Source: an uncultured Woeseia sp. (lineage in GTDB: Bacteria; Pseudomonadota; Gammaproteobacteria; Steroidobacterales; Woeseiaceae). Taken from it: a stretch of DNA of 64,000 nucleotides. The notes beneath the pieces are model-generated. The model did not search any database and was not told the origin of the DNA. It saw nothing but the letters and a program-made list of their open reading frames with translations. The stretch is from NCBI GenBank assembly GCA_913031125.1, contig CAJWFK010000009.1, forward strand, positions 20,779-84,778, read 5' to 3'. Within the stretch, counting starts at the first letter, position 1. The number at the start of each line of letters is the position of its first letter. Positions 8,779 to 18,324 of this stretch are shown in pieces. The translations under genes were made by a program, and so were the position numbers.

Positions 8779-10005
8779 TTAGGACGCGTCTGCGAGTGCG
8801 GGGATAGTGGCTTTCAGACGTATGTACATGAAAGCGTAAATAAGCATCCCGGTAAGTGATGCGAATGCACACATAATGAATAAACCACTGTATCCGAGTC
8901 CTGCTGCCAGAATACTTGAAGCAGCGATCGGTCCAATAATCTGACCCAAGCCTTGTGCAGCTGGCATTAGTGAGGCAAATCTACCAGTGTGATCTACATT
9001 AGCTATGGTCGCCATCTGATAGACGTCAATGAAAATCCATAATGTGTTAAACATAAAAACGCTAGCAATTATTTTCCAGTCAGTTATGCCATTTGCCAAC
9101 AGCGCAACAATCAGTGCATGAGTTATTAGTGTTACTAATAATGGGCGCGCAAGACCAAATCGGTTGCTAAGTAGCGTTGCGAAGAGGCAGCCTACGAGGC
9201 TAAAAAATGATGAAACGGTAAGCACCCAACCAACTAACTCTTGGTTAGCCGTGGAAAATTCTGGATTCGCACTCGCTATTTCTATGTACGTCCAGTACGC
9301 ACCGATATTTGTATATGTCGCAACAATTGCTGCAAGCACTAGCCAGGGCACATAAGCTGGAACTTGCTGTGTTGCCAATTTATCCGTTGAAAAACTTTCC
9401 TCAGCTTTGGTGTTGTTATCAGGAATTTTATCGATGGGGCGAGGTGGAACCCATTTGACAAAGGGTAATGAGATCGCATAGGCGCAAATAAAGACTATAT
9501 AGATACCACTCATTGATAGTTTTGGTAGGAAATGCATCTCTAGGCCTTGAGAAAAAGCGAATAGGAATAGCATCATGTTGAAAGCGCGCGCAGGTTTAGA
9601 TGTAGCTCCTAATGTAGCGACAGCTACCGCTGTGTATATCCCGGCACCAAAACCAGCAATGAAACGCAGCCATAAGACGCTTTCATAATCGACTATCACT
9701 ATGCATAGTCCATTAGCAATCATTGCAATAAGCGCCGATACGATAATCAGCACTCTGCGATTGACTTTGGCAATAACAATAGCGGCAAATATTGCGCCAG
9801 CCGAAAGTCCACCGAGATCAGCGCCGGCAACCCGCCCAACTTCAACCTCAGAGAATCCGAGAAGATTGACCCAGGCAGTACTGATTACAGGTACACCAAC
9901 GAGCACGGCGTAGCCCGCAAGGGTCATGTATAGTGAAATTGAAATTGATTGCCAGCTGTCGAAAATCGTCCGCTGATTGCTTCTAGTGATAATGTTGTCT
10001 GACAT
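8779..10005 (-). CDS. MFS transporter
   Basis: The 408-residue protein has about 12 hydrophobic segments and the overall layout of the major facilitator superfamily, including a glycine-rich first half (AGFGAGIYTAVAVATLG) and a polar central loop (PPRPIDKIPDNNTKAEE). Substrate is not recognisable. It is the first gene of a probable operon with ctaA and is divergent from the FMN hydroxyacid oxidase at 10081, with only 75 bases between start codons. A shared promoter region and transport of a hydroxyacid-like substrate are therefore possible, but this is inference. Confidence 0.8.
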   Translation of the reverse strand: MSDNIITRSNQRTIFDSWQSISISLYMTLAGYAVLVGVPVISTAWVNLLGFSEVEVGRVAGADLGGLSAGAIFAAIVIAKVNRRVLIIVSALIAMIANGLCIVIVDYESVLWLRFIAGFGAGIYTAVAVATLGATSKPARAFNMMLFLFAFSQGLEMHFLPKLSMSGIYIVFICAYAISLPFVKWVPPRPIDKIPDNNTKAEESFSTDKLATQQVPAYVPWLVLAAIVATYTNIGAYWTYIEIASANPEFSTANQELVGWVLTVSSFFSLVGCLFATLLSNRFGLARPLLVTLITHALIVALLANGITDWKIIASVFMFNTLWIFIDVYQMATIANVDHTGRFASLMPAAQGLGQIIGPIAASSILAAGLGYSGLFIMCAFASLTGMLIYAFMYIRLKATIPALADAS

Positions 10006-10080
10006 CGGCGCAGTCCTTTATTGCTTTTGATAGCAAACGTACAGTAATTTACCCAAAATATAGGTTTTAAAATAGTTCTA

Positions 10081-11229
10081 ATGTCATTAAAGAAATGTAA
10101 TAACGTCACTGACCTTCGGAAACGAGCCAAAAAAAAATTGCCATGGCCAATTTTTAATTACCTGGACGGTGGTTCTGACGACGAGATTTCGCTTCGGCGA
10201 AATACATCAGCTTTTAATGAATATGAACTGCTACCTACTCAGCTCTCTGATATCAGTAATATCGATCTTGCTACCACTGTACTAGGCCAGAAGATTACGT
10301 GGCCGGTTTTTCTGGCACCGACGGGTGCATCGAGATTATTCCATCATGAAAAAGAGCCAGCGGTTGCTCGCGCAGCAAAAAAATTCGGAACGATATACAG
10401 TCTATCGACACTTGGTACGACTACGATTGAAGACATAGGGAAGATTTCTGATGGGCCAAAGATGTATCAAATCTATGTTTTTAAGGATCGCGGGATAACC
10501 AAGGATTTCGTTGACAGATGCAAGGCAAGTAATTTTGACGCAATTTGTTTGACAGTGGACACCCTGGTTGCAGGTAATCGTGAGCGTGATTTGGTAACAG
10601 GTTTCGGAGTACCTCCAAAATTAAATATGCGCAGTCTACTGAGCTACTTTTGGCATCTACCCTGGTCAGTGCGTGCCATTGTTGACGGTGGCTTTGATAT
10701 GGTTAATGTGACAAGCAGTCCCGGTGTTTCTGCGGACATAGAACAAGGTGTCATGGAATATATAAATAGCCAGTTCGATCGTTCGTTAAACTGGAGGGAT
10801 GTAGAGTGGCTTGCAGAACAATGGGATGGGCCGCTTGTCATAAAGGGAATACAGACAGTCGGAGATGCTCGAAAAGCTATTGATTCCGGAGCCACAGCAG
10901 TCATGCTCAGCAACCACGGTGGCCGGCAATTAGACTCCAGTCCTGCACCTGTGGATTGCATTGCCCCCATAGCTGATGCTTTTGGAGGTCAGCTAGAAAT
11001 TATTTGTGATGGTGGTATTCGTCGGGGAAATCATGTTGTTAAAGCACTTGCGCTCGGTGCTAATGCTTGCAGCATTGGCCGCGGTTATTTGTTCGGTCTT
11101 GCAGCAGGAGGTCAGGCTGGAGTTGAACATGCCTTGGGGCTATTACGCGCGGAAGTTGAGCGGACGATGGCACTAACAGGGTGTAATTCGATTAAGAAAC
11201 TAAATGAAGAATACGTTAGAAAGCGTTGA
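10081..11229 (+). CDS. FMN-dependent alpha-hydroxy-acid oxidase/dehydrogenase (L-lactate dehydrogenase type)
   Basis: This 382-residue TIM-barrel flavoprotein oxidises an L-2-hydroxyacid to the 2-oxoacid. It begins with the family N-terminus (NVTDLRKRAKKKLP..FNYLDGGSDDE). The active-site signature SNHGGRQLDSSPAP with the catalytic His lies near residues 278-291, and the FMN-phosphate region CDGGIRRGNHVVKALALGA follows. Length and layout fit LldD or lactate oxidase; a glycolate or mandelate substrate cannot be excluded. Start ATG 10081. A 159-base gap with structured sequence separates it from the cold shock gene. Confidence 0.9.
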   Translation: MSLKKCNNVTDLRKRAKKKLPWPIFNYLDGGSDDEISLRRNTSAFNEYELLPTQLSDISNIDLATTVLGQKITWPVFLAPTGASRLFHHEKEPAVARAAKKFGTIYSLSTLGTTTIEDIGKISDGPKMYQIYVFKDRGITKDFVDRCKASNFDAICLTVDTLVAGNRERDLVTGFGVPPKLNMRSLLSYFWHLPWSVRAIVDGGFDMVNVTSSPGVSADIEQGVMEYINSQFDRSLNWRDVEWLAEQWDGPLVIKGIQTVGDARKAIDSGATAVMLSNHGGRQLDSSPAPVDCIAPIADAFGGQLEIICDGGIRRGNHVVKALALGANACSIGRGYLFGLAAGGQAGVEHALGLLRAEVERTMALTGCNSIKKLNEEYVRKR

Positions 11230-11296
11230 TATAAAATGATTTTAACAGTTTTTGTGTTATTTGCCCCAATTTAAGCTCGAAATTACGAGCCTAGAA

Positions 11297-11338
11297 GCGC
11301 ATTTGGGGGTACTATGCGCCCATGTTCGCTTAAGCGAA
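11297..11338 (+). promoter_or_regulatory. Two hairpins in the leader of the cold shock gene
   Basis: GCGCAT (11297-11302) pairs with ATGCGC (11314-11319) around an 11-base G-rich loop. It is followed at once by the 14-base perfect palindrome TTCGCTTAAGCGAA (11325-11338). Both lie 51-92 bases upstream of the csp start. A tract of ten T residues then runs up to the ribosome site AGAGG. CspA-family mRNAs are known to have structured, temperature-responsive leaders, so an RNA switch is plausible. A terminator for the preceding gene is the alternative. Confidence 0.45.
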
Positions 11339-11388
11339 TGAGAATATAGGTCGGTTACGGTCGGCCAGTTTTTTTTTTAGAGGTAGAT

Positions 11389-11601
11389 ATGTCAGGCGAA
11401 AGAGTAAGTGGAACCGTTAAATGGTTCAACGATGCAAAAGGATTTGGTTTTATTGAGCGTGAGGGTGGACAAGATGTTTTTGTACATCACAGCGCGATCC
11501 AAATGGAAGGATTTAAAACCCTCAAAGAAGGCCAGAAAGTGTCAATGGATGTGACCCAGGGTGACAAAGGCCCGCAGGCGGAAAACGTTATGGCCGAATA
11601 G
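11389..11601 (+). CDS. cspA: Cold shock protein, CspA family
   Basis: This is a 70-residue single cold-shock domain (OB fold) that binds single-stranded nucleic acid and melts RNA structure. Both RNA-binding motifs are visible: KGFGFIE (RNP1) and VFVHHSAI (RNP2). The start [14 protein letters not shown] and the end GPQAENV are typical. The ribosome site AGAGG precedes the ATG by 6 bases, directly after a T-rich tract. It is monocistronic by spacing, with a structured leader upstream. The cspA symbol is given in the broad family sense. Confidence 0.95.
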   Translation: MSGERVSGTVKWFNDAKGFGFIEREGGQDVFVHHSAIQMEGFKTLKEGQKVSMDVTQGDKGPQAENVMAE

Positions 11602-11603
11602 GC

Positions 11604-11618
11604 CTGATTCTGAATCAG
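11604..11618. other. Palindrome just after the cold shock gene
   Basis: CTGATTC-T-GAATCAG starts 3 bases after the csp stop codon. It could be a 3-prime mRNA stabiliser or a weak terminator, but no T tract follows, so transcript ending here is not supported. Confidence 0.3.
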
Positions 11619-11672
11619 CTGCTGAAGTTTCTAACACGAGCTGGTTCTAATTTTCCATCTGAGTGGTTTGGT

Positions 11673-14024
11673 GTGGCAAACCGAAAAAGCAGTTCGCTGC
11701 CGGTGACGGACCTAGGGTCTGAGGTTTGTGGCGCGCGGAGTTCATTGCGTAGCTTTACGCATATTGCCCTACTAGTCTTATTATCAGCGTGCGGTCCTTC
11801 ATCTGAACAATCCGAGCCGTTGCCTAGTGGTGCGCCTAGTTTTGTCGGTTCGTCGGGTTGTCAGGCATGTCACAAGCGAGAATTTGATGCATGGAAGGGG
11901 TCCCATCATTCCCTTGCAATGCAGCATGCAACCGTTGACACGGTTCTCGGTGATTTCGGTGGTGTTGATTTCAGGCATATAGACACTGTTAGTAACTTTT
12001 CCAGACGTAATGAAAACTTTTACGTCAGGACGGACAGTGAAAATGGCGAAATGCGTGAATATCAGGTCGTCTACACATTCGGTGTGTCACCCTTGCAGCA
12101 ATATTTAGTCGAACTGCCACGGGGTCGGTTACAAGCTTTACCGATTGCATGGGACAGTAGGCCTGAAGATGAAGGTGGCCAGCGCTGGTTTCACCTGTAC
12201 CCTAATGAGGCAATCGACTATACCGATGCACTACACTGGACAGGAAGAGATCAGAATTGGAATTTCATGTGTGCAGAATGTCATTCGACGAATCTACAGA
12301 AGAATTATAATGCTGAAACCAAATCATTTGATACGACATGGGCAGAAATTAGTGTTGGCTGTGAAGGTTGTCATGGACCTGGATCGCTCCACGTAAAACA
12401 GGCAACAGAAGGTAAATTTAAGAGTTGGGCGGGACTATTGACCGATTTGGATGATAGTGGGCAGGCAGTTTGGAATATGAATCTGCAAACTGGAATCGCG
12501 GCGCGAAGTGAGCCCCGAATGAGTTTGCCGTCTCAACCGGAAGCTTGTGGCCGCTGTCATTCACGTCGGTCTTCAATCACCGATTCTTATCAATACAATC
12601 GTCCGCTTCTCGATACCCATTCTGTATCGTTACTTAGCGAGTATTTATATCACCCAGATGGTCAAGTGCTAGATGAAGTTTATGTTTATGGTTCATTTCT
12701 GCAAAGCAGGATGTATCGGGCAGGTGTAACCTGTAGTGATTGCCATGATCCTCATACATCTCAACTTTATACTGGTGATGACCCGAATGGAGTTTGTGGT
12801 AAATGCCACTTGCCAGACAAATTTGATAAAAAGGACCACCACCGACATCCGCCACAATCTGTGAAATGCGTTGACTGTCACATGGCTTCGAAAACTTACA
12901 TGGTGATTGATGATAGGCGGGATCACAGTTTTAGGATTCCAAGACCGGATATAACGAAAGCAACCGGATCACCGAATGCCTGCAACGATTGCCATGTTGA
13001 ACGCAGTGTGGAGTGGGCTGAAGACATATTTAATGGCTGGTTCGGAGACGAGTTACCTGATCACTATGGCTTTGATATTCATGCTGGCATAAGTGGCGGT
13101 GGCAACATGCCGCTTGTGAAGGCAGCTATGAACCAAACTTACCCCGGTATTGCACGAGCTACGGCATTATCGTTCTTGCAGGCCCCTTATTCACAAGAGG
13201 TGGTGTATGTGATTCAAAATGGGCTCTCGAATGCTGATCCAATGATTCGTATAAGTGCTTTGCGAGCTCTGCGCGGATTAGCAGTTGACTTGCAGGTCAA
13301 TTGGGGAGCCTCATTGCTAAATGACTCGGTTCGAGCAGTACGTGTCGAGGCAGCTACAGTGATTTCACCGTTACGGACTGGTTTGCCTGAACAACATAGG
13401 ATGGCTTTTGCCAAGGCGGAAGCAGAGCTTAAAAAATCAATATTGACTGCTGCTGAAAGGCCAGAAGCACAGGCTCGATTGGCCAACCTTTATGCTGATT
13501 CTGGTGATATAAAGGAGAGTGTAGAGGCTTTTTCCGCTGCTTTGCACTTAGAACCGAGGGCTATTCAGGCGCGTGTCAACCTCGCAGATCTTTATCGGCG
13601 ATTAGACAGAGATGAAGAGGCGGAGATAATATTGCGTGAAGGTATAGCGGATATGCCGGAAGAACCGGCCTACCATCACTCCCTAGGTCTACTGCTTGTC
13701 CGCCAACAACAACCAAAGGATGGTCTCGAACAACTGGCAATTGCCGCTAATCTTCAGGCTGATAATGCTCGTTATGCTTATGTTTATGCGGTTGCTCTAA
13801 ATTCTCTGGGAGAGCCAGAAATGGCAATCAGTTATCTAAAGAAGGTTCAGACTAAGTTTAGTGACAATTTCGATATACACTGGGCACTGGCTACAATGCT
13901 TCGTGATCAAGGCCGCAACGTTGAGGCTAGGATAGTTATTGAAAAAATTTCCAATATTTATCCTGGTGTAGAGTCTTTAACCAGTTTTCTGGATTCGTTA
14001 ACAACCGATTTAAATGGAAATTGA
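11673..14024 (+). CDS. Octaheme c-type cytochrome lipoprotein with C-terminal HEAT/TPR repeats
   Basis: This 783-residue protein has eight CxxCH heme-binding motifs: CQACH, CAECH, CEGCH, CGRCH, CSDCH, CGKCH, CVDCH and CNDCH, all between about residues 65 and 450. The N-terminus is a lipoprotein signal (ALLVLLSAC), so it should be anchored outside the inner membrane. After the heme domain comes a helical HEAT-like stretch and then several TPR repeats (about residues 590-770) likely to bind partner proteins. The arrangement resembles cytochrome c554-type multiheme proteins joined to TPR. The GTG start at 11673 keeps the complete signal. The electron partner is not evident nearby; an extracytoplasmic electron-transfer role is inferred. 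Confidence 0.85.
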   Translation: MANRKSSSLPVTDLGSEVCGARSSLRSFTHIALLVLLSACGPSSEQSEPLPSGAPSFVGSSGCQACHKREFDAWKGSHHSLAMQHATVDTVLGDFGGVDFRHIDTVSNFSRRNENFYVRTDSENGEMREYQVVYTFGVSPLQQYLVELPRGRLQALPIAWDSRPEDEGGQRWFHLYPNEAIDYTDALHWTGRDQNWNFMCAECHSTNLQKNYNAETKSFDTTWAEISVGCEGCHGPGSLHVKQATEGKFKSWAGLLTDLDDSGQAVWNMNLQTGIAARSEPRMSLPSQPEACGRCHSRRSSITDSYQYNRPLLDTHSVSLLSEYLYHPDGQVLDEVYVYGSFLQSRMYRAGVTCSDCHDPHTSQLYTGDDPNGVCGKCHLPDKFDKKDHHRHPPQSVKCVDCHMASKTYMVIDDRRDHSFRIPRPDITKATGSPNACNDCHVERSVEWAEDIFNGWFGDELPDHYGFDIHAGISGGGNMPLVKAAMNQTYPGIARATALSFLQAPYSQEVVYVIQNGLSNADPMIRISALRALRGLAVDLQVNWGASLLNDSVRAVRVEAATVISPLRTGLPEQHRMAFAKAEAELKKSILTAAERPEAQARLANLYADSGDIKESVEAFSAALHLEPRAIQARVNLADLYRRLDRDEEAEIILREGIADMPEEPAYHHSLGLLLVRQQQPKDGLEQLAIAANLQADNARYAYVYAVALNSLGEPEMAISYLKKVQTKFSDNFDIHWALATMLRDQGRNVEARIVIEKISNIYPGVESLTSFLDSLTTDLNGN

Positions 14025-14084
14025 TTGTTACCTTTGATCATTATTTTAATTTTATAAAGTCTTCCAAAAACCTGAGTAGATCTA

Positions 14085-14468
14085 GTGAAACTTAGAATTC
14101 TTGATAGTTCGATTCGTTTGCGATTGACGCAGTCGGAGGTGGATGCCGTTAATTCTGACGGTCTTGTGACGTCCACCGTACGGTTTACTGGCGGCAAAAC
14201 GTTTGAGTATGTACTTCAGAGCTGCCGAATCACGCGGACGCCTCAAGCAGGCATGTCTGCTAACCAACTAGTCGTGCGGGTGCCACGCAGTACTATATCG
14301 AGTTGGGCTAGCTCGGACCAGGTTTCCATAAGGTCTACTCAAGTTGTGGATGATGGAGGCGACCTCAAGATTTTGGTGGAAAAAGATTTCCAGTGCTTAT
14401 CGCCGCGTGAAGATGAGGATGAGTCAGACATGTATCCGCACCCTGCCACGGGTGAGGATAGTTGTTGA
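14085..14468 (+). CDS. Conserved small protein, DUF7009-like
   Basis: The 127-residue cytoplasmic protein starts KLRILDSSIRLRLTQSEV, which I recall as the start of a widespread uncharacterised family (DUF7009, by memory). It is mostly beta-strand by pattern, with an acidic tail (REDEDESDMYPHP) and two late cysteines. Start is GTG 14085, 60 bases after the octaheme gene and on the same strand, so it could be co-transcribed. Its function is unknown. Confidence 0.7.
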   Translation: MKLRILDSSIRLRLTQSEVDAVNSDGLVTSTVRFTGGKTFEYVLQSCRITRTPQAGMSANQLVVRVPRSTISSWASSDQVSIRSTQVVDDGGDLKILVEKDFQCLSPREDEDESDMYPHPATGEDSC

Positions 14469-14524
14469 AGAAGAAATTATGTTTTTATTGTGCCTTAGGT
14501 AAGGACAAGCCCAGAAATTTAAAG

Positions 14525-16147
14525 TTAGAGATCCGAAGGTAGAATAATGCCGACTTCTCTGCGTTTTGTGTGCCATATGCTAATCAGTTCCGTATATATT
14601 TCCGGTTCTATGGCAGCTAGATTCTCTGTTTCTCCGGGATCTGCTATCACGTCATATAGTTCGAATTGTTTTTCGTCGAACGGACCGAAGGTTGTCACTA
14701 TTTTCCACCTATCCTTTCTCAAGAAAGCTCTGCCACGATGGGAAAGTATGGTCACATACTGACTGTCATGAACCGATTCGGATTCTCCAGATAAGAATTT
14801 AGACATGCTCTCGCCCAGCATGGGCATAACTGAATTATCATCCGGATAGGCGGCATCTGCCATTTCGAGGAAAGTCGGTGCGAGGTCCATGACGGTTGTG
14901 TAAGTTGCATCAATAACGTTGCTAGGGGACACACCGCGGCCAGCCATAATTAATGGTGCAACCATTCCACCTTGGTGTGTGTAACTTTTATATTTTTTAA
15001 AGGGTGCCGACCCTGCTTCTGCCCATTGCGGGCCATAAGATACAAAGGATTCTGCAGTACCCATTTTATGGTAGGCATTGTCGAATGTAGCTTGAGTATG
15101 CTCCATGAACTGATCATAGAGAATGCCATTGTAGAAATCTTCGCCGGCGGCACCATTGTCTGACATGAAAATGATTAGAGTATTTTCATATAATTCTTTT
15201 TCTTTCAGGTATGTGAAGAGGCGGCCGATATGGTCATCAAGGTTATCAACCATCGCCGCATAGAGTTCCATTTTTCGAGATTCACGTTTTTTCTGATCAG
15301 CATTTAAATCTGCCCAGGGTATGACCTCATCATTTCTTGGCGGTAATTTTGAATTAAGCGGGATAATTCCAGCCTCTTTTAACGAGTCTAGCCGTTGCTC
15401 ACGCAGAACATCATAGCCGGAGTCATAATCCCCTTTATATAAATCGAGGTAATCGTCGGGGACCTGCAATGGCCAGTGCGGTGCTGTGTATGCCGCATAA
15501 GCAAAAAACGGCTTTCCATTCTGGCGATCTTTTTCAATAAATTCGATCAGGACATCAGTATAAAGTTTGGTTGAAAATTCGTTGTTTGGCCGTGTGATTA
15601 TTTCCCCGTCTGCTATATATATAGCCTCACGTGGAAGATAACTGCGAGAGTCGAAATGTGATCCGCCACCATCCCCTAAGACAAAGGACCTACTAAAGCC
15701 AGCTTGCGATGGACGATGTTCTCTTTTGGTACCTAGATGCCATTTCCCGGAAATATAAGTGTCATAGCCAACACCTTGTAGCAGTCGTGGGAATGGTATT
15801 ACTCGGTCTGAGAGCCCGGCTTCATACCCTGTTACTGGCACACCCGCTAAGCCTTCTCTGTGCTGATTTGCAACACCTGCAACATGATTATTATTGCCGG
15901 TAAGGAGCATCGCTCGCGTAGGAGAACACAGAGGTGCTGTGTGGAATTGTGTAAATACAATACCTTCGGAGGCCAGTGTATCAATAGTTGGTGTTTCTAT
16001 ATCTCCGCCGTAGACGCCCAAATCCGCGTAACCAAGATCATCAGCGACTATTAGTAAAATATTGGGTCGGTCACTTGTCGAAGCTGCAAGCAGAAAATCA
16101 TTAAATAGCAACGAAAGGCAAACACATAATGAAAAGCGTTTGGTCAT
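14525..16147 (-). CDS. Exported arylsulfatase-family sulfatase
   Basis: This 540-residue hydrolase cleaves sulfate esters. A signal peptide (CVCLSLLFNDFLLAAS) sends it to the periplasm. The metal-binding start NILLIVADDLGYADLG is near residues 29-44. The sulfatase signature CSPTRAMLLTG supplies the cysteine that must become formylglycine (C-x-P-x-R). The central DNGAAGEDFY segment is also typical. Maturation needs a formylglycine-generating enzyme or anSME; the only SUMF1-fold protein in the window (27846-30272) has no cysteine and cannot do this by the known mechanism. The natural substrate, probably an algal or other sulfated compound, is inferred. Confidence 0.9.
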   Translation of the reverse strand: MTKRFSLCVCLSLLFNDFLLAASTSDRPNILLIVADDLGYADLGVYGGDIETPTIDTLASEGIVFTQFHTAPLCSPTRAMLLTGNNNHVAGVANQHREGLAGVPVTGYEAGLSDRVIPFPRLLQGVGYDTYISGKWHLGTKREHRPSQAGFSRSFVLGDGGGSHFDSRSYLPREAIYIADGEIITRPNNEFSTKLYTDVLIEFIEKDRQNGKPFFAYAAYTAPHWPLQVPDDYLDLYKGDYDSGYDVLREQRLDSLKEAGIIPLNSKLPPRNDEVIPWADLNADQKKRESRKMELYAAMVDNLDDHIGRLFTYLKEKELYENTLIIFMSDNGAAGEDFYNGILYDQFMEHTQATFDNAYHKMGTAESFVSYGPQWAEAGSAPFKKYKSYTHQGGMVAPLIMAGRGVSPSNVIDATYTTVMDLAPTFLEMADAAYPDDNSVMPMLGESMSKFLSGESESVHDSQYVTILSHRGRAFLRKDRWKIVTTFGPFDEKQFELYDVIADPGETENLAAIEPEIYTELISIWHTKRREVGIILPSDL

Positions 16148-16381
16148 AAAAAAAGATAGAAGGAATCTTGATTAGCACACTGTACAGTATTTTTGCTAAT
16201 ACTCAGTAATCTTTCTTTAATTGAGTAAAAATTTGGACATTTTTAAAAAAATGCTACGGTCGGCTGGTGATCTTATGGTTCGTCTGTAATTTATAGAGAC
16301 TGGATAAAAAATATTTCATAATCAGATAAGCTTGGCCCGATTTAATTTAACTCGGAAATTAGCATAAAGAGACATATTGCA

Positions 16382-18319
16382 GTGGCGAGTAATCCAATTT
16401 TGTGGAAACCCAGTTTAGAGCGTTTGGAAAATAGCGCTATGCATAAATTTATGGTTTCTCTGGGATTCAATAGTTATTCAGACTTGCACCGCTGGTCCGT
16501 TCAAAATGTTGACGAATTTTGGTTGCGCATGGTTGATGTGGGTGGCATCCAGTTTACAAAAACAGCAGATTGCGTTTTAAACCAACCCGGCGACATGACC
16601 TCAGCGGTTTTTTTTGGTGGTGCTGAATTGAGTTTTCCCGAACACATTCTTCGTCATACTGGAAAACGTCCTGCAATCATTTTTAGAGGAGAAAACGGCA
16701 GTCGTCGTGAACTCAGCTTTGATGAATTAGGTGAGCAAGTTTCGGCTATAGCAGAGGGACTGAGGGCTGTGGGCGTTAAGAAGGGTGATCGAGTCGCTGG
16801 TTTTATGCCAAATTGCCCAGAAACGATTATTGCTATGTTAGCTGCAACAAGCCTCGGCGCTATCTGGTCATCCTGTTCTCCTGATTTTGGCATTAACGGG
16901 GTGGTTGATCGCTTTGGTCAGATAACGCCAAAAATCCTTTTTACTGCTGATGGGTATATATATAACGGGAAAATTCACGATTCCCTTCAAAGGGTTCGGG
17001 AGTTGCTTGAACGCATTCCAAGTATCGAGAAAACGATTGTCGTTCCTTATAATGACAGCGGTCTAGGGGTGGCCAGCTTACGCGGCGGTATATTGTGGGA
17101 CGATTTCGGAATACCTGAAACCAAATTGCACTGTGTGCCCACAGAATTTAACCATCCGCTCTACATCATGTATTCCTCTGGAACCACGGGAGTACCGAAA
17201 TGTATCGTGCATGGTGCTGGTGGTACGTTAATTCAACATTTGAAGGAGCACATACTTCATTGCGATATTTCGCAAGAAGATCGAGTATTTTTCTTTACCA
17301 CATGTGGCTGGATGATGTGGAATTGGTTGGTTAGCGCACTAGCGGTTGGTGCCACGGTTTGTCTATATGATGGATCACCTTTTGCCCGGAAAGGTCGCGT
17401 TTTATGGGAGATGGCTGAGGAGGAGAAGCTCACTATCTTTGGTGGCGGTGCAAAATTTTTCTCAGCAACTCAAAAAGAAGGAATTCGTCCGGGTGATGAA
17501 TTTGATTTGACAGAATTAAAGACGGTCCTTTCGACAGGATCCGTATTGGCCCCTGAGACATTCGACTTTTTGTATGATGCGGTTTCGACAGATGTGCAGG
17601 TTGCATCAATCTCAGGTGGCACAGATATTATTAGCTGCTTTGCCGGAGGAAACCCGATGTTGCCGGTTCGGCGCGGTGAACTACAATGTTTAGCCTTGGC
17701 TATGGATGTCCAGATATATAGCGATGAGGGTGAGCGGGTTACGAATGAGAATGGTGAACTGGTGTGCTGTAATGCTTTCCCATCGATGCCAATCGGATTT
17801 TGGAATGATCCGGAGAAAAGTAAATATCATGCAGCCTATTTTGAAAAGTTTCCGGGTGTTTGGGCGCATGGTGATTATGCGCAACTAACAACGGAATCGG
17901 GCATGATTATTTATGGACGTTCTGATGCAGTACTTAATCCTGGCGGTGTCCGTATTGGGACGTCGGAGATTTATCGGGAAGTAGAGAAACTTGAAGAGGT
18001 GATTGAAACTATTGCGATTGGCCAGGAATGGGACGGAGACGTTCGCGTAGTCCTGTTCGTTGTGATGCGTCATCAGATACCACTTGATATAAATATGAAA
18101 GACCGCATACGTGACATCATCCGCCAAAACACCACACCTAGGCACGTGCCGGCTAAAATCATAGCTGTACCAGAGATTCCTCGGACGATTAGTGGGAAAA
18201 TCGTCGAGCTCGCTGTACGCAATGTTGTTCATGGCGAGCCAGTTAGCAATACTGACGCGCTGGCTAACCCTGAGGCATTAAATCATTTCAAAGATATTGC
18301 TGAGTTAGCAGTAGGATAA
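16382..18319 (+). CDS. Acetoacetyl-CoA synthetase (acetoacetate--CoA ligase)
   Basis: This is a 645-residue AMP-forming acyl-CoA synthetase. The N-terminus (LWKPSLERLENSAMHKFM) and the length of about 650 are those of acetoacetyl-CoA synthetases, not of acetate-CoA ligases. The ATP loop YSSGTTGVPKCIVHG is near residues 263-277, and the adenylate-forming signature YGRSDAVLNPGGVRIGTSEIYR is near 510-531. The C-terminal catalytic Lys is in RTISGKIVE. It activates acetoacetate for storage-polymer or lipid use. GTG start 16382. The next gene, a thioesterase, starts 5 bases after its stop, which suggests an operon. Confidence 0.93.
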   Translation: MASNPILWKPSLERLENSAMHKFMVSLGFNSYSDLHRWSVQNVDEFWLRMVDVGGIQFTKTADCVLNQPGDMTSAVFFGGAELSFPEHILRHTGKRPAIIFRGENGSRRELSFDELGEQVSAIAEGLRAVGVKKGDRVAGFMPNCPETIIAMLAATSLGAIWSSCSPDFGINGVVDRFGQITPKILFTADGYIYNGKIHDSLQRVRELLERIPSIEKTIVVPYNDSGLGVASLRGGILWDDFGIPETKLHCVPTEFNHPLYIMYSSGTTGVPKCIVHGAGGTLIQHLKEHILHCDISQEDRVFFFTTCGWMMWNWLVSALAVGATVCLYDGSPFARKGRVLWEMAEEEKLTIFGGGAKFFSATQKEGIRPGDEFDLTELKTVLSTGSVLAPETFDFLYDAVSTDVQVASISGGTDIISCFAGGNPMLPVRRGELQCLALAMDVQIYSDEGERVTNENGELVCCNAFPSMPIGFWNDPEKSKYHAAYFEKFPGVWAHGDYAQLTTESGMIIYGRSDAVLNPGGVRIGTSEIYREVEKLEEVIETIAIGQEWDGDVRVVLFVVMRHQIPLDINMKDRIRDIIRQNTTPRHVPAKIIAVPEIPRTISGKIVELAVRNVVHGEPVSNTDALANPEALNHFKDIAELAVG

Positions 18320-18324
18320 GAACC

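Noticed and set aside
8759..8872. Upstream extension of the heme A synthase frame
   Set aside because: It overlaps the MFS gene and reads as non-family basic sequence; ATG 8758 has ribosome-site-like bases upstream.
16179..16188. ACTGTACAGT palindrome upstream of the sulfatase gene as a LexA box
   Set aside because: It is too short for the gammaproteobacterial LexA spacing (CTG-N10-CAG) and no damage-response gene is next to it.
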